A stretch of 40,607 nt of DNA, taken from assembly GCA_034440135.1 (NCBI GenBank), contig JAWXBP010000086.1:1-40607 (forward strand), read 5' to 3'. Numbering within the stretch: the stretch's first letter is position 1; the number at the start of each line of letters is the position of its first letter. The DNA is from Planctomycetia bacterium. Lineage in GTDB: Bacteria; Planctomycetota; Planctomycetia; Pirellulales; JALHLM01. The notes under the pieces are model-generated. The model was given only the letters and a program-made list of their open reading frames with translations. It had not been told where the DNA came from and did no database searches. The position numbers and the translations under genes were made by a program. This document shows positions 27,315 to 35,716 of this stretch, in pieces.

Positions 27315-29635
27315 TTGCAGCCACGAACGGACACACGACGAACGGCGCGACGCCGGACTGGCTTAAGGTCAACGGGGATTCCATCCCCGCCGAGTTGAAG
27401 CAACGCGAGCAATGGGTGGGCTGGCGGGCGCTGCCAGGCAAGAACGGCGCGAAGCCTCGCAAGATGCCATATGACCCAGTGAACCGGCGCAATGCAAGTT
27501 GTGACGATCCCGCCACGTGGCATCGCTTTGAAGAATGCTGGTATCCCTATCTTGCGGACCCGCAACGTTTCGCTGGTATCGGATTCGAGTTTTCGGCCGA
27601 CGATGAATACGCCGGCATCGACTTGGACAAGTGTCGCGACGCAGACACCGGAGAATTGCACCCGACGGCGCTGCAAATCTTGGCGACGATCAAGAGCTAC
27701 GCCGAGATTTCGCCATCCGGCACCGGCGTCAAGTTGATCGTCAAAGGCAAACTGCCCGAGGGCATCAAACACAAGGCCGCCGTCGATGGAATCGAAATTG
27801 AAACCTACGATCAGGGGCGATACTTCGCCCTGACAGGCCACGTCGTTGACGCCGAGCACGCCGAGATTATCGAGGCTCAGCAGCAACTCGACGCAATCGT
27901 TCAACAGATTCAGCACGCCCATAGTGCTAAAGCTCAGCCGCAACAAAGCCCCAAGCCCGGCACCGGTAGCGATGATCGCTTTCGCCGAGCGCTCAAACGG
28001 GCAATCAGCATCAAGACGGGCGAAGAAAACGACGGCAGCCGGCGTCTGCTGAAGGTCTGCATCATTGCCGTGGAAATGGACCTGCCCGACGGCGACGCGT
28101 TCCGTCTTGTGGCAGAAGTTCATCGGTTGGTGCCGTTCCCGAGTGAGTTCACCGAAGCGGAGATTCTGTTAAGGCTGCGTGATGCCGAGCAGAAAACAAT
28201 TCGCGGCAAGTCGCTTAATGATGCGCCGCAACAGCAAACGTCGACGGGCAGTTCAGACATCAAATTATCCCTCCACTTCGTCGATGCCCGCACGGAACTT
28301 GCGAACGCGAGACGATTCATCGCCAAATACGGAATGCGAGTCGTGTACTGTGATCCATGGAAAAGTTGGCTGGTATTCAATGGACGGCATTGGGAAACGG
28401 ACGAACGCCGCGTCATCGAGTCGCTGGCGAAGACGGAAGCCGCCGAGCAATGGGATGAAGTCGCCAAGATCAATAAGACGGAAGGTGCCGCCGAGCAACT
28501 CAAGCAGGCCGTCACGGCGTTCGCCAGAGCTAGCAATTCCGCGAACGGCATCCGCAACGCGCTGGCGCTTGCGAAGAGTGAGCCGGGCGTGCCAGTGCTC
28601 CCCAAGCAACTGGACGCGCAGCCGTGGTTGCTGAATGTCGAAAACGGCACCCTCGATTTGCGATCCGGAAAGCTACAGCCGCATCGTCGGGATGACCTGC
28701 TCACCAAGCTGGCCCCGGTGGTTTATGACCCGGCGGCCGAGTGTCCGCAATGGCTGCGGTTTCTTGATCGGATCATGGACAACAAGCAGTCTCTGGTGAG
28801 TTTCCTTCAGCGCTCCGTCGGCATGTCGATTACCGGCATCGTGCGGGATCACTGCTTGTTGTTTTGCTACGGCGTCGGTGCCAACGGCAAAAGCGTGTTT
28901 CTCAACACCATCAAGCGGTTGATGGGCGACGATTACGGACTGAACGCGCCGCCGGAGTTACTGCTCGTTAAACCGCAAGGCGGAGGGCATCCGGTGGAAA
29001 CGGCTAGCTTATTCGGCAAGCGATTCGTGTCCGCCATCGAGGTAGACGACGGCCGACGCTTCGCCGAGGCCACGATCAAGATGCTCACCGGCGGCGACCC
29101 AATCACGACCCGCCGCATGTATGAGAACTTTTGGACATTCTGGCCCCAGCACCACATCTGGGTGGCGGGCAATCATCGGCCCGTCATCCGTGGAAACGAT
29201 GTCGGCGTCTGGCGGCGCATCAAGTTGATTCCGTTCTCGGTCACGATCCCGCCAGAGGAACAAGACCAGGAGTTGCCGGAGAAGTTGCTCGGTGAGTTGA
29301 GCGGCATCCTCAATTGGGCGCTGCAAGGCGTTCGGGACTGGTTGGACTACGGCTTGCATGAGCCGGCGGAAGTGTTGGCGGCGACCAGCGAGTACCGGGC
29401 GGATATGGACGTGTTTGGGGATTACCTCGCTGAGCGGTGCGATCTAAACGCAACAAGCACGATCAAGGCCAGCGATTTGTACGCGGACTATAGGGCGTGG
29501 GGGGACGCATCTGGCGAGTATGTGATGAGTCAGCGCGGATTCGGCCGGAAGCTTACCGAACGCGGCATCGAGCGATACACGAACAACGGCACCCACTACC
29601 GAGGCGTCGACCTGCGGAGCCGGCTGGAATTCTGA
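27311..29635 (+). CDS. P4-type primase-helicase (D5-like) of element 1
   Basis: This protein has 774 residues. The N-terminal half is primase-like, with a prim-pol style region (about 20-190; 'WVGWRALPGKNGAKPRKMPYDP', 'GIGFEFSADDEYAGIDLDKC', 'EIETYDQGRYFALTGH'). The C-terminal half is a D5_N plus superfamily 3 helicase module: Walker A GVGANGKS at 521-528, a Walker B-like 'RFVSAIEVDDGRRF', a sensor segment 'HHIWVAGNHRPVIRG', and 'VWRRIKLIPF'. The ATG at 27311 overlaps the preceding stop. Phage/plasmid P4-family proteins of this size start and unwind replication from iteron-containing origins. Five CGGAACC heptamers lie just after its stop codon. It is likely the replication initiator of the excised element. 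Confidence 0.92.
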   Translation: MIAATNGHTTNGATPDWLKVNGDSIPAELKQREQWVGWRALPGKNGAKPRKMPYDPVNRRNASCDDPATWHRFEECWYPYLADPQRFAGIGFEFSADDEYAGIDLDKCRDADTGELHPTALQILATIKSYAEISPSGTGVKLIVKGKLPEGIKHKAAVDGIEIETYDQGRYFALTGHVVDAEHAEIIEAQQQLDAIVQQIQHAHSAKAQPQQSPKPGTGSDDRFRRALKRAISIKTGEENDGSRRLLKVCIIAVEMDLPDGDAFRLVAEVHRLVPFPSEFTEAEILLRLRDAEQKTIRGKSLNDAPQQQTSTGSSDIKLSLHFVDARTELANARRFIAKYGMRVVYCDPWKSWLVFNGRHWETDERRVIESLAKTEAAEQWDEVAKINKTEGAAEQLKQAVTAFARASNSANGIRNALALAKSEPGVPVLPKQLDAQPWLLNVENGTLDLRSGKLQPHRRDDLLTKLAPVVYDPAAECPQWLRFLDRIMDNKQSLVSFLQRSVGMSITGIVRDHCLLFCYGVGANGKSVFLNTIKRLMGDDYGLNAPPELLLVKPQGGGHPVETASLFGKRFVSAIEVDDGRRFAEATIKMLTGGDPITTRRMYENFWTFWPQHHIWVAGNHRPVIRGNDVGVWRRIKLIPFSVTIPPEEQDQELPEKLLGELSGILNWALQGVRDWLDYGLHEPAEVLAATSEYRADMDVFGDYLAERCDLNATSTIKASDLYADYRAWGDASGEYVMSQRGFGRKLTERGIERYTNNGTHYRGVDLRSRLEF

Positions 29636-29640
29636 GTGAA

Positions 29641-29773
29641 CGGAACCTTACGGAACCAGCGGAACCTTCTGACCCTATTTCTGAAAACTATTCCACACAC
29701 ACGCACATGGAACACTTTTCAAAAACACAATCAAAAGGTTCCGTTCCCTCCGTGACGGCACCGAAGCGGAACC
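29641..29773. other. Candidate replication origin: CGGAACC iterons with AT-rich core
   Basis: CGGAACC occurs at 29641-29647, 29651-29657 and 29660-29666 (spacing about one helix turn), then inverted (GGTTCCG) at 29737-29743, then direct again at 29767-29773. The segment between (about 29675-29736) is the most AT-rich stretch nearby. The site begins 5 bp after the primase-helicase stop. P4 alpha protein is known to use short iterons of similar size at its origin. Confidence 0.5.
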
Positions 29774-29913
29774 GGAAGCCGCCGGACCCTCGACGCCATG
29801 CAGTATGGCAGCCGTTGAGCGACCACGAAGTGGCGCTGGCGGCAGCGCTGGAAGCGGAAGCTCAGGCGCAGCATGTGAAGATGGGTAAAGGACGTTCAAT
29901 CTCTACAGCCTGA
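29707..29913 (+). CDS. Possible small basic protein
   Basis: This 68-residue frame starts at ATG 29707 and overlaps the right part of the iteron region. Its second half ('RRHAVWQPLSDHEVALAAALEAEAQAQHVKMGKG') has coding-like helical character, while the first half is basic and Pro-rich. No ribosome site is evident, and a longer version opening before 29707 would overlap the primase. The family is unknown. The gene is doubtful. Confidence 0.35.
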   Translation: MEHFSKTQSKGSVPSVTAPKRNRKPPDPRRHAVWQPLSDHEVALAAALEAEAQAQHVKMGKGRSISTA

Positions 29914-29980
29914 CGGCCTACATACGTCGGGGGAGGCGAGCGCATTTCACAGCCGCCCCGGTTCAAAAGGGAACTGATTA

Positions 29981-30322
29981 ATGACCAGACCAAGCAAAAC
30001 AGCCGATCCGCCGGCCCACCTGAGCCCCGAGGCGGCAGCCTGGTGGCGGAAGGTACTCGGCGACTTCGTATTTGAGGCGCATCACCTGAAGCTCTTGCAA
30101 GCCGCCTGTGAGGCATGGGACCGGTGCCAGCAAGCGCGGGAACAAATCGCCACCGAGGGGTTGACCTTCAACGACAAACACGGCCAACCCCGCGCACACC
30201 CTTGCGTCGGCATCGAGCGCGACGCCCGGATTGCGTTTGCCCGACTGGTTCGCGAATTGGTACTCGACTGCGAACCGCCGACGGAAGCCAGACCGCCACG
30301 ACTTGCAGGAGCGAGGGCCTAA
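29981..30322 (+). CDS. P27-family phage terminase small subunit
   Basis: This 113-residue protein has the P27-type pattern: 'LSPEAAAWWRKVLGDF', 'EAHHLKLLQAACEAWDRCQQAREQI', 'GLTFNDKHGQPRAHPCVGIERDARIAFARLVREL'. These are the helical DNA-recognition and oligomerisation parts of small terminases. It would choose the DNA to be packaged. No large terminase follows; the next genes are an unknown protein and the portal. A small terminase without its motor subunit is typical of satellites that redirect a helper phage packaging motor. Its stop overlaps the next start (TAATG). Confidence 0.85.
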   Translation: MTRPSKTADPPAHLSPEAAAWWRKVLGDFVFEAHHLKLLQAACEAWDRCQQAREQIATEGLTFNDKHGQPRAHPCVGIERDARIAFARLVRELVLDCEPPTEARPPRLAGARA

Positions 30323-30876
30323 TGCCATCCATTCGACGTCGCAACAAGCATCGCTCGCAGTACACGCAACTCGAATACTACGCGGTCGCCAGCGGCCACG
30401 ACTTCTTCGGTTCGTTCAAGACTGAAGACGACTGGCGCGAGGCGTGGCAGGCAATGAAAGACGAATTATTGCCGGCATTCATTCAGCAATGCCCGGGGCA
30501 ACGGCCGTGGGCGTGGTGGAAGTTTGAAGCGACGGAGCGCAGGCAACCGGCAGACGGCAAGCCACACCCATTCGACGACCCCGAGCGGCAAGCCCACTTG
30601 GACCGCATCGCAGCCAGCATGCCAGTGGAAGATCGTGAAGCGTACTACGCAAGTTGCAATGAGCTTTACTTCGGGCTGCCGAGATGCCTGTGCATCAAGG
30701 CGGACTTTGGCCGGCTGTACGAAGACCAGGCCACGTACCTCGAACGCTTGGGGCTGCTGACGGACGCCGAACGCGAGTTCATCGCAGCGCTGCCCGCTGA
30801 CTGGCAGGAACGGGAATTCGACGAAAAGAAGTTTGACGCCAAAGCGTGGGCGCGATCAACGAACGCACCGCTCTAA
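30322..30876 (+). CDS. Uncharacterised protein in the packaging module
   Basis: This 184-residue soluble protein starts at ATG 30322, overlapping the small terminase stop codon, so it is probably coupled to it. It contains 'EDDWREAWQAMKDELLPAFIQQCPGQRPWAWWKFEA', a segment with many Trp residues, and a helical C-terminal half ending 'QATYLERLGLLTDAEREFIAALP'. This Trp-rich pattern with 'GxRPWAWW' is often seen, as I recall, in small hypothetical proteins between phage terminase and portal genes. No catalytic motif is seen, and it is too short and lacks Walker motifs for a large terminase. Confidence 0.75.
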   Translation: MPSIRRRNKHRSQYTQLEYYAVASGHDFFGSFKTEDDWREAWQAMKDELLPAFIQQCPGQRPWAWWKFEATERRQPADGKPHPFDDPERQAHLDRIAASMPVEDREAYYASCNELYFGLPRCLCIKADFGRLYEDQATYLERLGLLTDAEREFIAALPADWQEREFDEKKFDAKAWARSTNAPL

Positions 30877-30907
30877 CAAACCTTCAATCAATCAGGAGAT
30901 AAACGCA

Positions 30908-32212
30908 ATGCTCAATTCGCTTCGCTCATGGTTCCGCCGACCGCCGGCCGTCGAGGAACGCAGCACACACGCCTTGAGATTGGGCGGCGGGAGTTGGTTT
31001 TACAACTTGCTGGGCGACTATTCCCGAGCAGCGAGCGGTGAGACGGTCACAACTTCTACGGCGCTGCAAACAAGCGCGGTTTACGCGGCCGTGAAGGTCA
31101 TCAGCGAATCGGTCGCGTCGATGCCGTTGCACGTATTTGAACGTCGCCCCGACGGCAGCCGGCAGCGCGTCTATGCTCCGACGTTGCGAGCCATCACCGA
31201 ACAACCGAACAGCCGTCAAACATTGTTTGAATGCATCGAACAATTGACCGCCCACGCCTTGCTACGGGGCGACGGGATTGCGGCGGTGCTTCGTGACCAG
31301 TTTGGCAATGCGGCCGCCATCGTGCCGATGCATCCAGACCATGTGACCATCGAGCAAGTGAATGGCGAGTCCGTGTACACGTTCCGCGACGCCCGCCAAA
31401 AGGTACACCGCTTCACATCGGACGAGGTCTTGCACTTGCGGGGCATGACCTGGGACGGCATTCGCGGCATGTCACTGGTGGCCATGGCCCGGGAAGCAAT
31501 CGGCGCGAACATCGCTCTCGACAAGTACGCTGGCAAGTTCTTTGCCAACAACGCGCGACCGAGCGGCATTCTGAGTTGCGACGGCCCCTTGAAGCCCGAG
31601 GCCGCCAGCCAAATGCGCACCAGTTGGAATGAAGTTCACGCCGGCGCAGACAGCGCCCATAAGGTGGCCGTGCTGACGGACGGGATGAAGTGGTCGCCGA
31701 TCAGTCTTTCGAATGAAGACTCGCAGTTCATTGAGTCCCGCCGCTTTGGCGTGGAGGAAATCTGCCGTGTGACGCGGATTCCGCCGCACCTGCTGGGCGA
31801 CTTGTCGCACGCCACATTCTCGAACGTCGAAAACTTGGGACTGCAATTCGTGACATTCACGCTTCTGCCGTGGATTCGCCGCTGGGAAGAAGTAATTCAA
31901 CGCGACTTGATTGCGGACCCGGACTTGTACTGCGAATTCAAGCAAGAAGTGCTGTTGCGCGGCGACATCAACTCACGCTACGCCGCGTACATGACGGGAC
32001 GACAGGGCGGCTGGTTGAGCGCCAACGACATTCGCACCCTTGAAAACATGGATGGTATCGGCACGCAAGGCGACGTGTATCTCACCCCCATGAACATGGA
32101 AGCAGCGGACGAAAGCAAGAAACCCAAAGTGATCGACAAACCGACTCGCCAGAATGGCCATTCGCATGGTGCGAACGGTCACGCGGCGAGCGCCATTTCC
32201 TGGAGGTCCTAA
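30908..32212 (+). CDS. HK97-family phage portal protein
   Basis: This protein has 434 residues. The ATG at 30908 has AGGAG upstream. It shows the family features: 'TALQTSAVYAAVKVISESVASMPLHVFER' near the N-terminus, 'HALLRGDGIAAVLRD', 'VLHLRGMTWDGIRGMSLVAMAREAIGANIALDKYAGKFFANNARPSGIL', 'FIESRRFGVEEICRVTRIPPHLLGD' and 'NVENLGLQFVTFTLLPWIRRWEEVIQRDL'. It is full length for the family. Portals form the dodecameric ring for DNA entry into the head. An intact portal with no capsid or large terminase gene nearby is unusual. The stop overlaps the next start (TAATG at 32210-32214). Confidence 0.93.
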   Translation: MLNSLRSWFRRPPAVEERSTHALRLGGGSWFYNLLGDYSRAASGETVTTSTALQTSAVYAAVKVISESVASMPLHVFERRPDGSRQRVYAPTLRAITEQPNSRQTLFECIEQLTAHALLRGDGIAAVLRDQFGNAAAIVPMHPDHVTIEQVNGESVYTFRDARQKVHRFTSDEVLHLRGMTWDGIRGMSLVAMAREAIGANIALDKYAGKFFANNARPSGILSCDGPLKPEAASQMRTSWNEVHAGADSAHKVAVLTDGMKWSPISLSNEDSQFIESRRFGVEEICRVTRIPPHLLGDLSHATFSNVENLGLQFVTFTLLPWIRRWEEVIQRDLIADPDLYCEFKQEVLLRGDINSRYAAYMTGRQGGWLSANDIRTLENMDGIGTQGDVYLTPMNMEAADESKKPKVIDKPTRQNGHSHGANGHAASAISWRS

Positions 32213-32754
32213 TGAGTCCCGCAACGAAGTCGACCGAAGCCGTCACGCAAGCCGTGCAATCGCGCCGTCAAGCACAACGACGTGAAGCCCTCGAAGCCTA
32301 TCGGAAATTTATTCAGCAAAGCCACGACGGCAAGAAGCTGAGCGAAGCCGACACGGCAAAAGTGGTCGACGCGATGAACCTGCTCGAAATTCCCACCGAG
32401 GCGATCGACGCCGACGTGGAGGCGTGGGGACGTCAGCGCTCGTATCGCCAGTCGTTGGCGGACGTGGCCGACCGCCGCAAGAAGCATCAAGCAGATTGCG
32501 AACGACTGACTACGCAGATCAACGAAACGCGGGACAAGTTGAGGGCGCTGGAGCGCGAACACCGGGTGACGGCGCACGAGGGGCAAATGATTGCTGCTTT
32601 GGAAGGCCAAGCCAACCAACATTCGGCCGCGAACCCGAGACTGTTTGCCGACGACATCGACCGGGCGTTGTCCCCTCCGCGCCCAGTACCGCAATTCTCT
32701 CGCGTGCCGCCGGACCCGGGTCAACCCGTCGTGCCCTACTTCCACATCACTTAG
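32212..32754 (+). CDS. Coiled-coil protein between portal and protease genes
   Basis: This 180-residue, highly charged, largely helical protein has a long coiled coil at about 80-135 ('DVADRRKKHQADCERLTTQI', 'RDKLRALEREH') and a Pro-rich C-terminal tail (about 155-178). It is coupled to the portal gene by a TAATG overlap and lies 9 bp before the protease gene. A scaffold- or adaptor-like role in head assembly would fit its place and composition. I recognise no family, and this is only inference. Confidence 0.75.
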   Translation: MSPATKSTEAVTQAVQSRRQAQRREALEAYRKFIQQSHDGKKLSEADTAKVVDAMNLLEIPTEAIDADVEAWGRQRSYRQSLADVADRRKKHQADCERLTTQINETRDKLRALEREHRVTAHEGQMIAALEGQANQHSAANPRLFADDIDRALSPPRPVPQFSRVPPDPGQPVVPYFHIT

Positions 32755-32763
32755 GAGACGCCC

Positions 32764-33420
32764 GTGGAAAAACTGTACTACAACTCCGCTCCGGAGACTC
32801 GCGGCATTTCCCCGAAGGCTCGCCCCGCTGGCGAGCCGGAGGGGGAGTTGCGGCCGATGACCCTCGACGGTCTGGCGACCTGCTATGACGTGATGATTCC
32901 CCGTACCAAGCACCAACTTCTCTTCCGCAAAGGCGCGTTCGCCGAATGCCTGCGCTCGAAGCGCTGCGACGCCGTGGCACTTCTGCAGCACGAAAGCGAT
33001 AAGCTTCTCGGGCGGCAGAGTGCCGAGACGCTCAAGTTGTGGGAATCCAGTCAGGGATTGTGTTGCTCCATCAAGCTGCCTAACACAGCGATCGGGCGTG
33101 ATACCTGGACGAGCGTCGAACGTGGCGACTTACGACAAATGTCCATCGGATTCGACTTCCTGGAAGACAGTTGGGAAGTCGTCAACGGCAAATCGACGCG
33201 CGTCATCAGCCGGGCCTGGATTGATGAGGTGTCGCTCGTGACGTGGCCAGCATGTCGCGAAACCTACGTTCGCCCCGCCAGGCGCACCACGCTCGCCATG
33301 GCGCGGGCGACAATTGCCAAACTCACGGGAAAGGTATATGCCCCAAGCAAGCCAACAAACACTGCAAAGTCTCAAGCGATCTATCGACGCGCGCCTGTCT
33401 CGGTTCCGTTCTTTGGCTGA
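32764..33420 (+). CDS. HK97-family prohead protease
   Basis: This protein has 218 residues. It starts at GTG 32764, with AGGAG 7 bases upstream. The herpesvirus-assemblin-like fold is indicated by 'PRTKHQLLFRKGAFAECL', catalytic H76 in LLQHESDKLLGR, nucleophile S127 in RQMSIGFDF and 'AWIDEVSLVTWPACRETYV'. Such proteases cut the scaffold (delta) region off the major capsid protein during head maturation. No major capsid gene follows; instead two very small genes do. The C-terminal 40 residues are basic and variable. Confidence 0.9.
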   Translation: MEKLYYNSAPETRGISPKARPAGEPEGELRPMTLDGLATCYDVMIPRTKHQLLFRKGAFAECLRSKRCDAVALLQHESDKLLGRQSAETLKLWESSQGLCCSIKLPNTAIGRDTWTSVERGDLRQMSIGFDFLEDSWEVVNGKSTRVISRAWIDEVSLVTWPACRETYVRPARRTTLAMARATIAKLTGKVYAPSKPTNTAKSQAIYRRAPVSVPFFG

Positions 33421-33532
33421 ACGGGCAGAGGCCGAGTATCGCGATTTGACCGATGCGGAATTCGCCAACGCTCGCCACCTACTCGACGAAGCGGAGGCGC
33501 TTCGGGTCACACTTCAGGAACTGATGCAATGA
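33338..33532 (+). CDS. 64-residue delta-domain-like protein
   Basis: It starts at ATG 33338 inside the protease gene (other frame), with GGGAAAGG upstream. It forms one long helix: 'LQSLKRSIDARLSRFRSLAERAEAEYRDLTDAEFANARHLLDEAEALRVTLQEL' in outline. The 'RDLT.AEF....LLDEAEAL' part resembles the N-terminal scaffold (delta) region of HK97-type major capsid proteins, which normally begins the gene directly after the protease. Here the frame stops at the end of that helix, so it is either a free scaffold fragment or the remains of a deleted capsid gene. Resemblance is by eye. Confidence 0.5.
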   Translation: MPQASQQTLQSLKRSIDARLSRFRSLAERAEAEYRDLTDAEFANARHLLDEAEALRVTLQELMQ

Positions 33533-33759
33533 TCGCCTTCTTGAAAGAGAGCGCAACGATGCCTCCGGAAAACCAGCGCGCCCGCAATTTACTCTTGATT
33601 GCTCGTGCGCGGCTATTGGAAGCGGAAGAATGGCTGCGCAAGCAAGATGAAATGTCCGACAAGCACCTGAGCGAAGACTACCACCGGGTGGCGCTCAATG
33701 AAACGCGCGGCGCTATCCAACTTGCCATTGACGCAGGACGAATGTTGATGAAGCGTTGA
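33529..33759 (+). CDS. Small helical protein at the end of the head module
   Basis: This 76-residue protein has its start ATG overlapping the previous stop (ATGA at 33529-33532), so it is translationally coupled. It is helical and charged ('RARNLLLIARARLLEAEEWL', 'NETRGAIQLAIDAGRMLMKR'), without signal peptide or motif. It is the last plus-strand gene of the module; the cargo gene downstream is convergent. Function unknown. Confidence 0.65.
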   Translation: MIAFLKESATMPPENQRARNLLLIARARLLEAEEWLRKQDEMSDKHLSEDYHRVALNETRGAIQLAIDAGRMLMKR

Positions 33760-33797
33760 CCTCCGTTGGGCTAAGTACATGCCACTCCCTGTCGATA

Positions 33798-35534
33798 CTA
33801 AGCATCTTCCGCATCGATCGGCAAAGGTGAAATGCCAAACTTACGAAAGTACTTTTTGGTGAGCAGTTTGTCCAGGTCGAGTTCATTCTTTAGATTACGA
33901 AGAACATATTGATAGAAAGTACCCGTGAAATTATCCGCTTCGGCCACCAGGTGCAATGAATAGTCCCAAAGCAGAGACTCGATTGGCCGTGCATGCGATA
34001 TCATCGTCAACAGTTCCAGATCGCCAATCGTCAACACAATCAGTTGTTGGATTCGGTGATCCGACGCATATTCTCCCATCGCCTCCGAAAATTTACTCTG
34101 TAGCCACCGTCGAACTGCGTTTGGCGACAATCTCTCTTCGAGACAAACGAGCACTGGAAAGATGCGCTGCACGGCCGTCAAATCGTACCCATCGTTTTGG
34201 ACTTGGATGAAATGCTCACCATCAAGAAGCCTACGGATATTTGCTGCAATCTGGACGACGCCCTTCTTGTCGGAACTCGATGTTCCAGCACCGATGGAGC
34301 CAATGCCCTGCAGCACTTCGGCTGTTGAGTTTGCCATACGTTGCCGAGTTGTCAGAAGCGACGCCTTGTATTCCATCACCGCGACTGAATGATGCCAAAG
34401 CAGCATTCCGTCAGCTGCTTCATCCTTTGAACCTTGAAAGCGCGGACGACGCAAAAACGTTCGTAGAGGCCCATCGCAGGGCAAGAACTCAGCGAGGACA
34501 CGCTCGACGTACGACTCAAAGATTACGCCGATGAACGCGCCAAACTGCTTTCCGTAGGCACGCTGCAGCAGGTAATAGACACGGTCGATGCATGCGTGGG
34601 CGAGTAGGTTTAAGTCCGGACAACAATACTTACCTGCCTCAACCTCGATCAGAGGACGTTCAGAAAGCGGTGTAACATCGTACGACCACGACTGCCTGCT
34701 TCGAAGCAGTTGAAGTGCAAGGTCGTCCGGGGTTTGCGATAACATCCCCAGGCTCTTGATCCATTCATCCTCCGATATGCCGGCGTCGCTCTCGTACTTG
34801 AACTCAAAGAGAATTGGCGAAGCTACTTTAGTCGCATGGTGCCCAGCAAACTTCGTGAAGACTGCGACAAGTGAACGAAGCAGAGCCGCCAATGAAAATG
34901 AAAACTCCTTTTGGAATACGTCATGCGCACTTGGCACTCCGAGTCGCTTGGCTCGCCGCATGAAGGCAGTATCGTTCAGGACTTCGTCCCAAAGCAGGCA
35001 GGCTCTGCCAACTACCTCAACATTGATGCGAGTACTCGAAAAATCAAGTAGCGGAACTACGACAGCAATCATCCATTCCAATGGAGGGACATCGATCAGC
35101 GACCTTTGAAAGCTTGCGTTAAGCTCATTCAACAGGTCGCTCGCCATGAACATAGCCTTCGCTACTTGCCGTTCTGCATCCGCTTTGTTTGGGAAGTCAG
35201 CGCCGTCGTCGCCGCAAAGGACGGACAGTTGCAAAACGAGCCACAACGCACGTCGATGAAAAATGATTGCATTCGACCGTGCCCCGCTTTCACGAAGCTT
35301 TATGATTTGATTTGCCCAGTCGGGCGGCAGCAGTTGGCGCGCCCAGCCAATTTGCTGATCAGCATCACTGGCTGCTGGCGAGTATAGGTAGCGTGACATC
35401 ACGCAGATAGCGCGAAGCAATTCACGACGAGGAACGGAACGAACGGTGCTTACGACGTCTCTCGTCGTTGCGCTTGTCTTGAATACTTCCGCATACGAAA
35501 GATATGGAGCAATTCGAAGATCAAGGTTGTTCAT
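33798..35534 (-). CDS. Candidate PD-(D/E)XK nuclease, possible defence protein
   Basis: This 578-residue protein starts at ATG 35534 (MNNLDLRIAPYLSYAEVF). Residues 1-300 are almost entirely helical, with no known motif. Residues 310-470 look like a restriction-endonuclease fold: 'GAFIGVIFESYVERVLAEFL' (helix with conserved Glu), then D375 in ADGMLL and E388-x-K390 in VAVMEYKAS, giving D-x12-ExK. The C-terminal part (480-578) is helical. No membrane segment or ATPase motif is present. Nucleases with a large helical N-terminal part are common among single-gene anti-phage systems, and the position at the variable end of an integrated element fits. The catalytic assignment rests on the motif only. 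The gene is more AT-rich than the chromosomal genes. Confidence 0.75.
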   Translation of the reverse strand: MNNLDLRIAPYLSYAEVFKTSATTRDVVSTVRSVPRRELLRAICVMSRYLYSPAASDADQQIGWARQLLPPDWANQIIKLRESGARSNAIIFHRRALWLVLQLSVLCGDDGADFPNKADAERQVAKAMFMASDLLNELNASFQRSLIDVPPLEWMIAVVVPLLDFSSTRINVEVVGRACLLWDEVLNDTAFMRRAKRLGVPSAHDVFQKEFSFSLAALLRSLVAVFTKFAGHHATKVASPILFEFKYESDAGISEDEWIKSLGMLSQTPDDLALQLLRSRQSWSYDVTPLSERPLIEVEAGKYCCPDLNLLAHACIDRVYYLLQRAYGKQFGAFIGVIFESYVERVLAEFLPCDGPLRTFLRRPRFQGSKDEAADGMLLWHHSVAVMEYKASLLTTRQRMANSTAEVLQGIGSIGAGTSSSDKKGVVQIAANIRRLLDGEHFIQVQNDGYDLTAVQRIFPVLVCLEERLSPNAVRRWLQSKFSEAMGEYASDHRIQQLIVLTIGDLELLTMISHARPIESLLWDYSLHLVAEADNFTGTFYQYVLRNLKNELDLDKLLTKKYFRKFGISPLPIDAEDA

Positions 35535-35716
35535 GGCAGATTGCACATTTGAGGGCCGGGTGGCGTAGTTGGCATTCGCCGATCGCGACTGCAAGTTAGT
35601 TGTGCTGCGAGTAGTTCCAGCTGGTATTGCGCAACAGCATGTTGTGAGGTCATTCGGTTCTGCTATATTGACGAATGAAGTAGCACTCTCCATTCGGTCA
35701 GCGCACCGCGAGACTT

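Noticed and set aside
29638-33759. Large terminase or major capsid gene in the head module
   Set aside because: I read all frames between the primase and the cargo. No protein has Walker motifs with a nuclease domain or a capsid-size HK97 fold, so none is reported.
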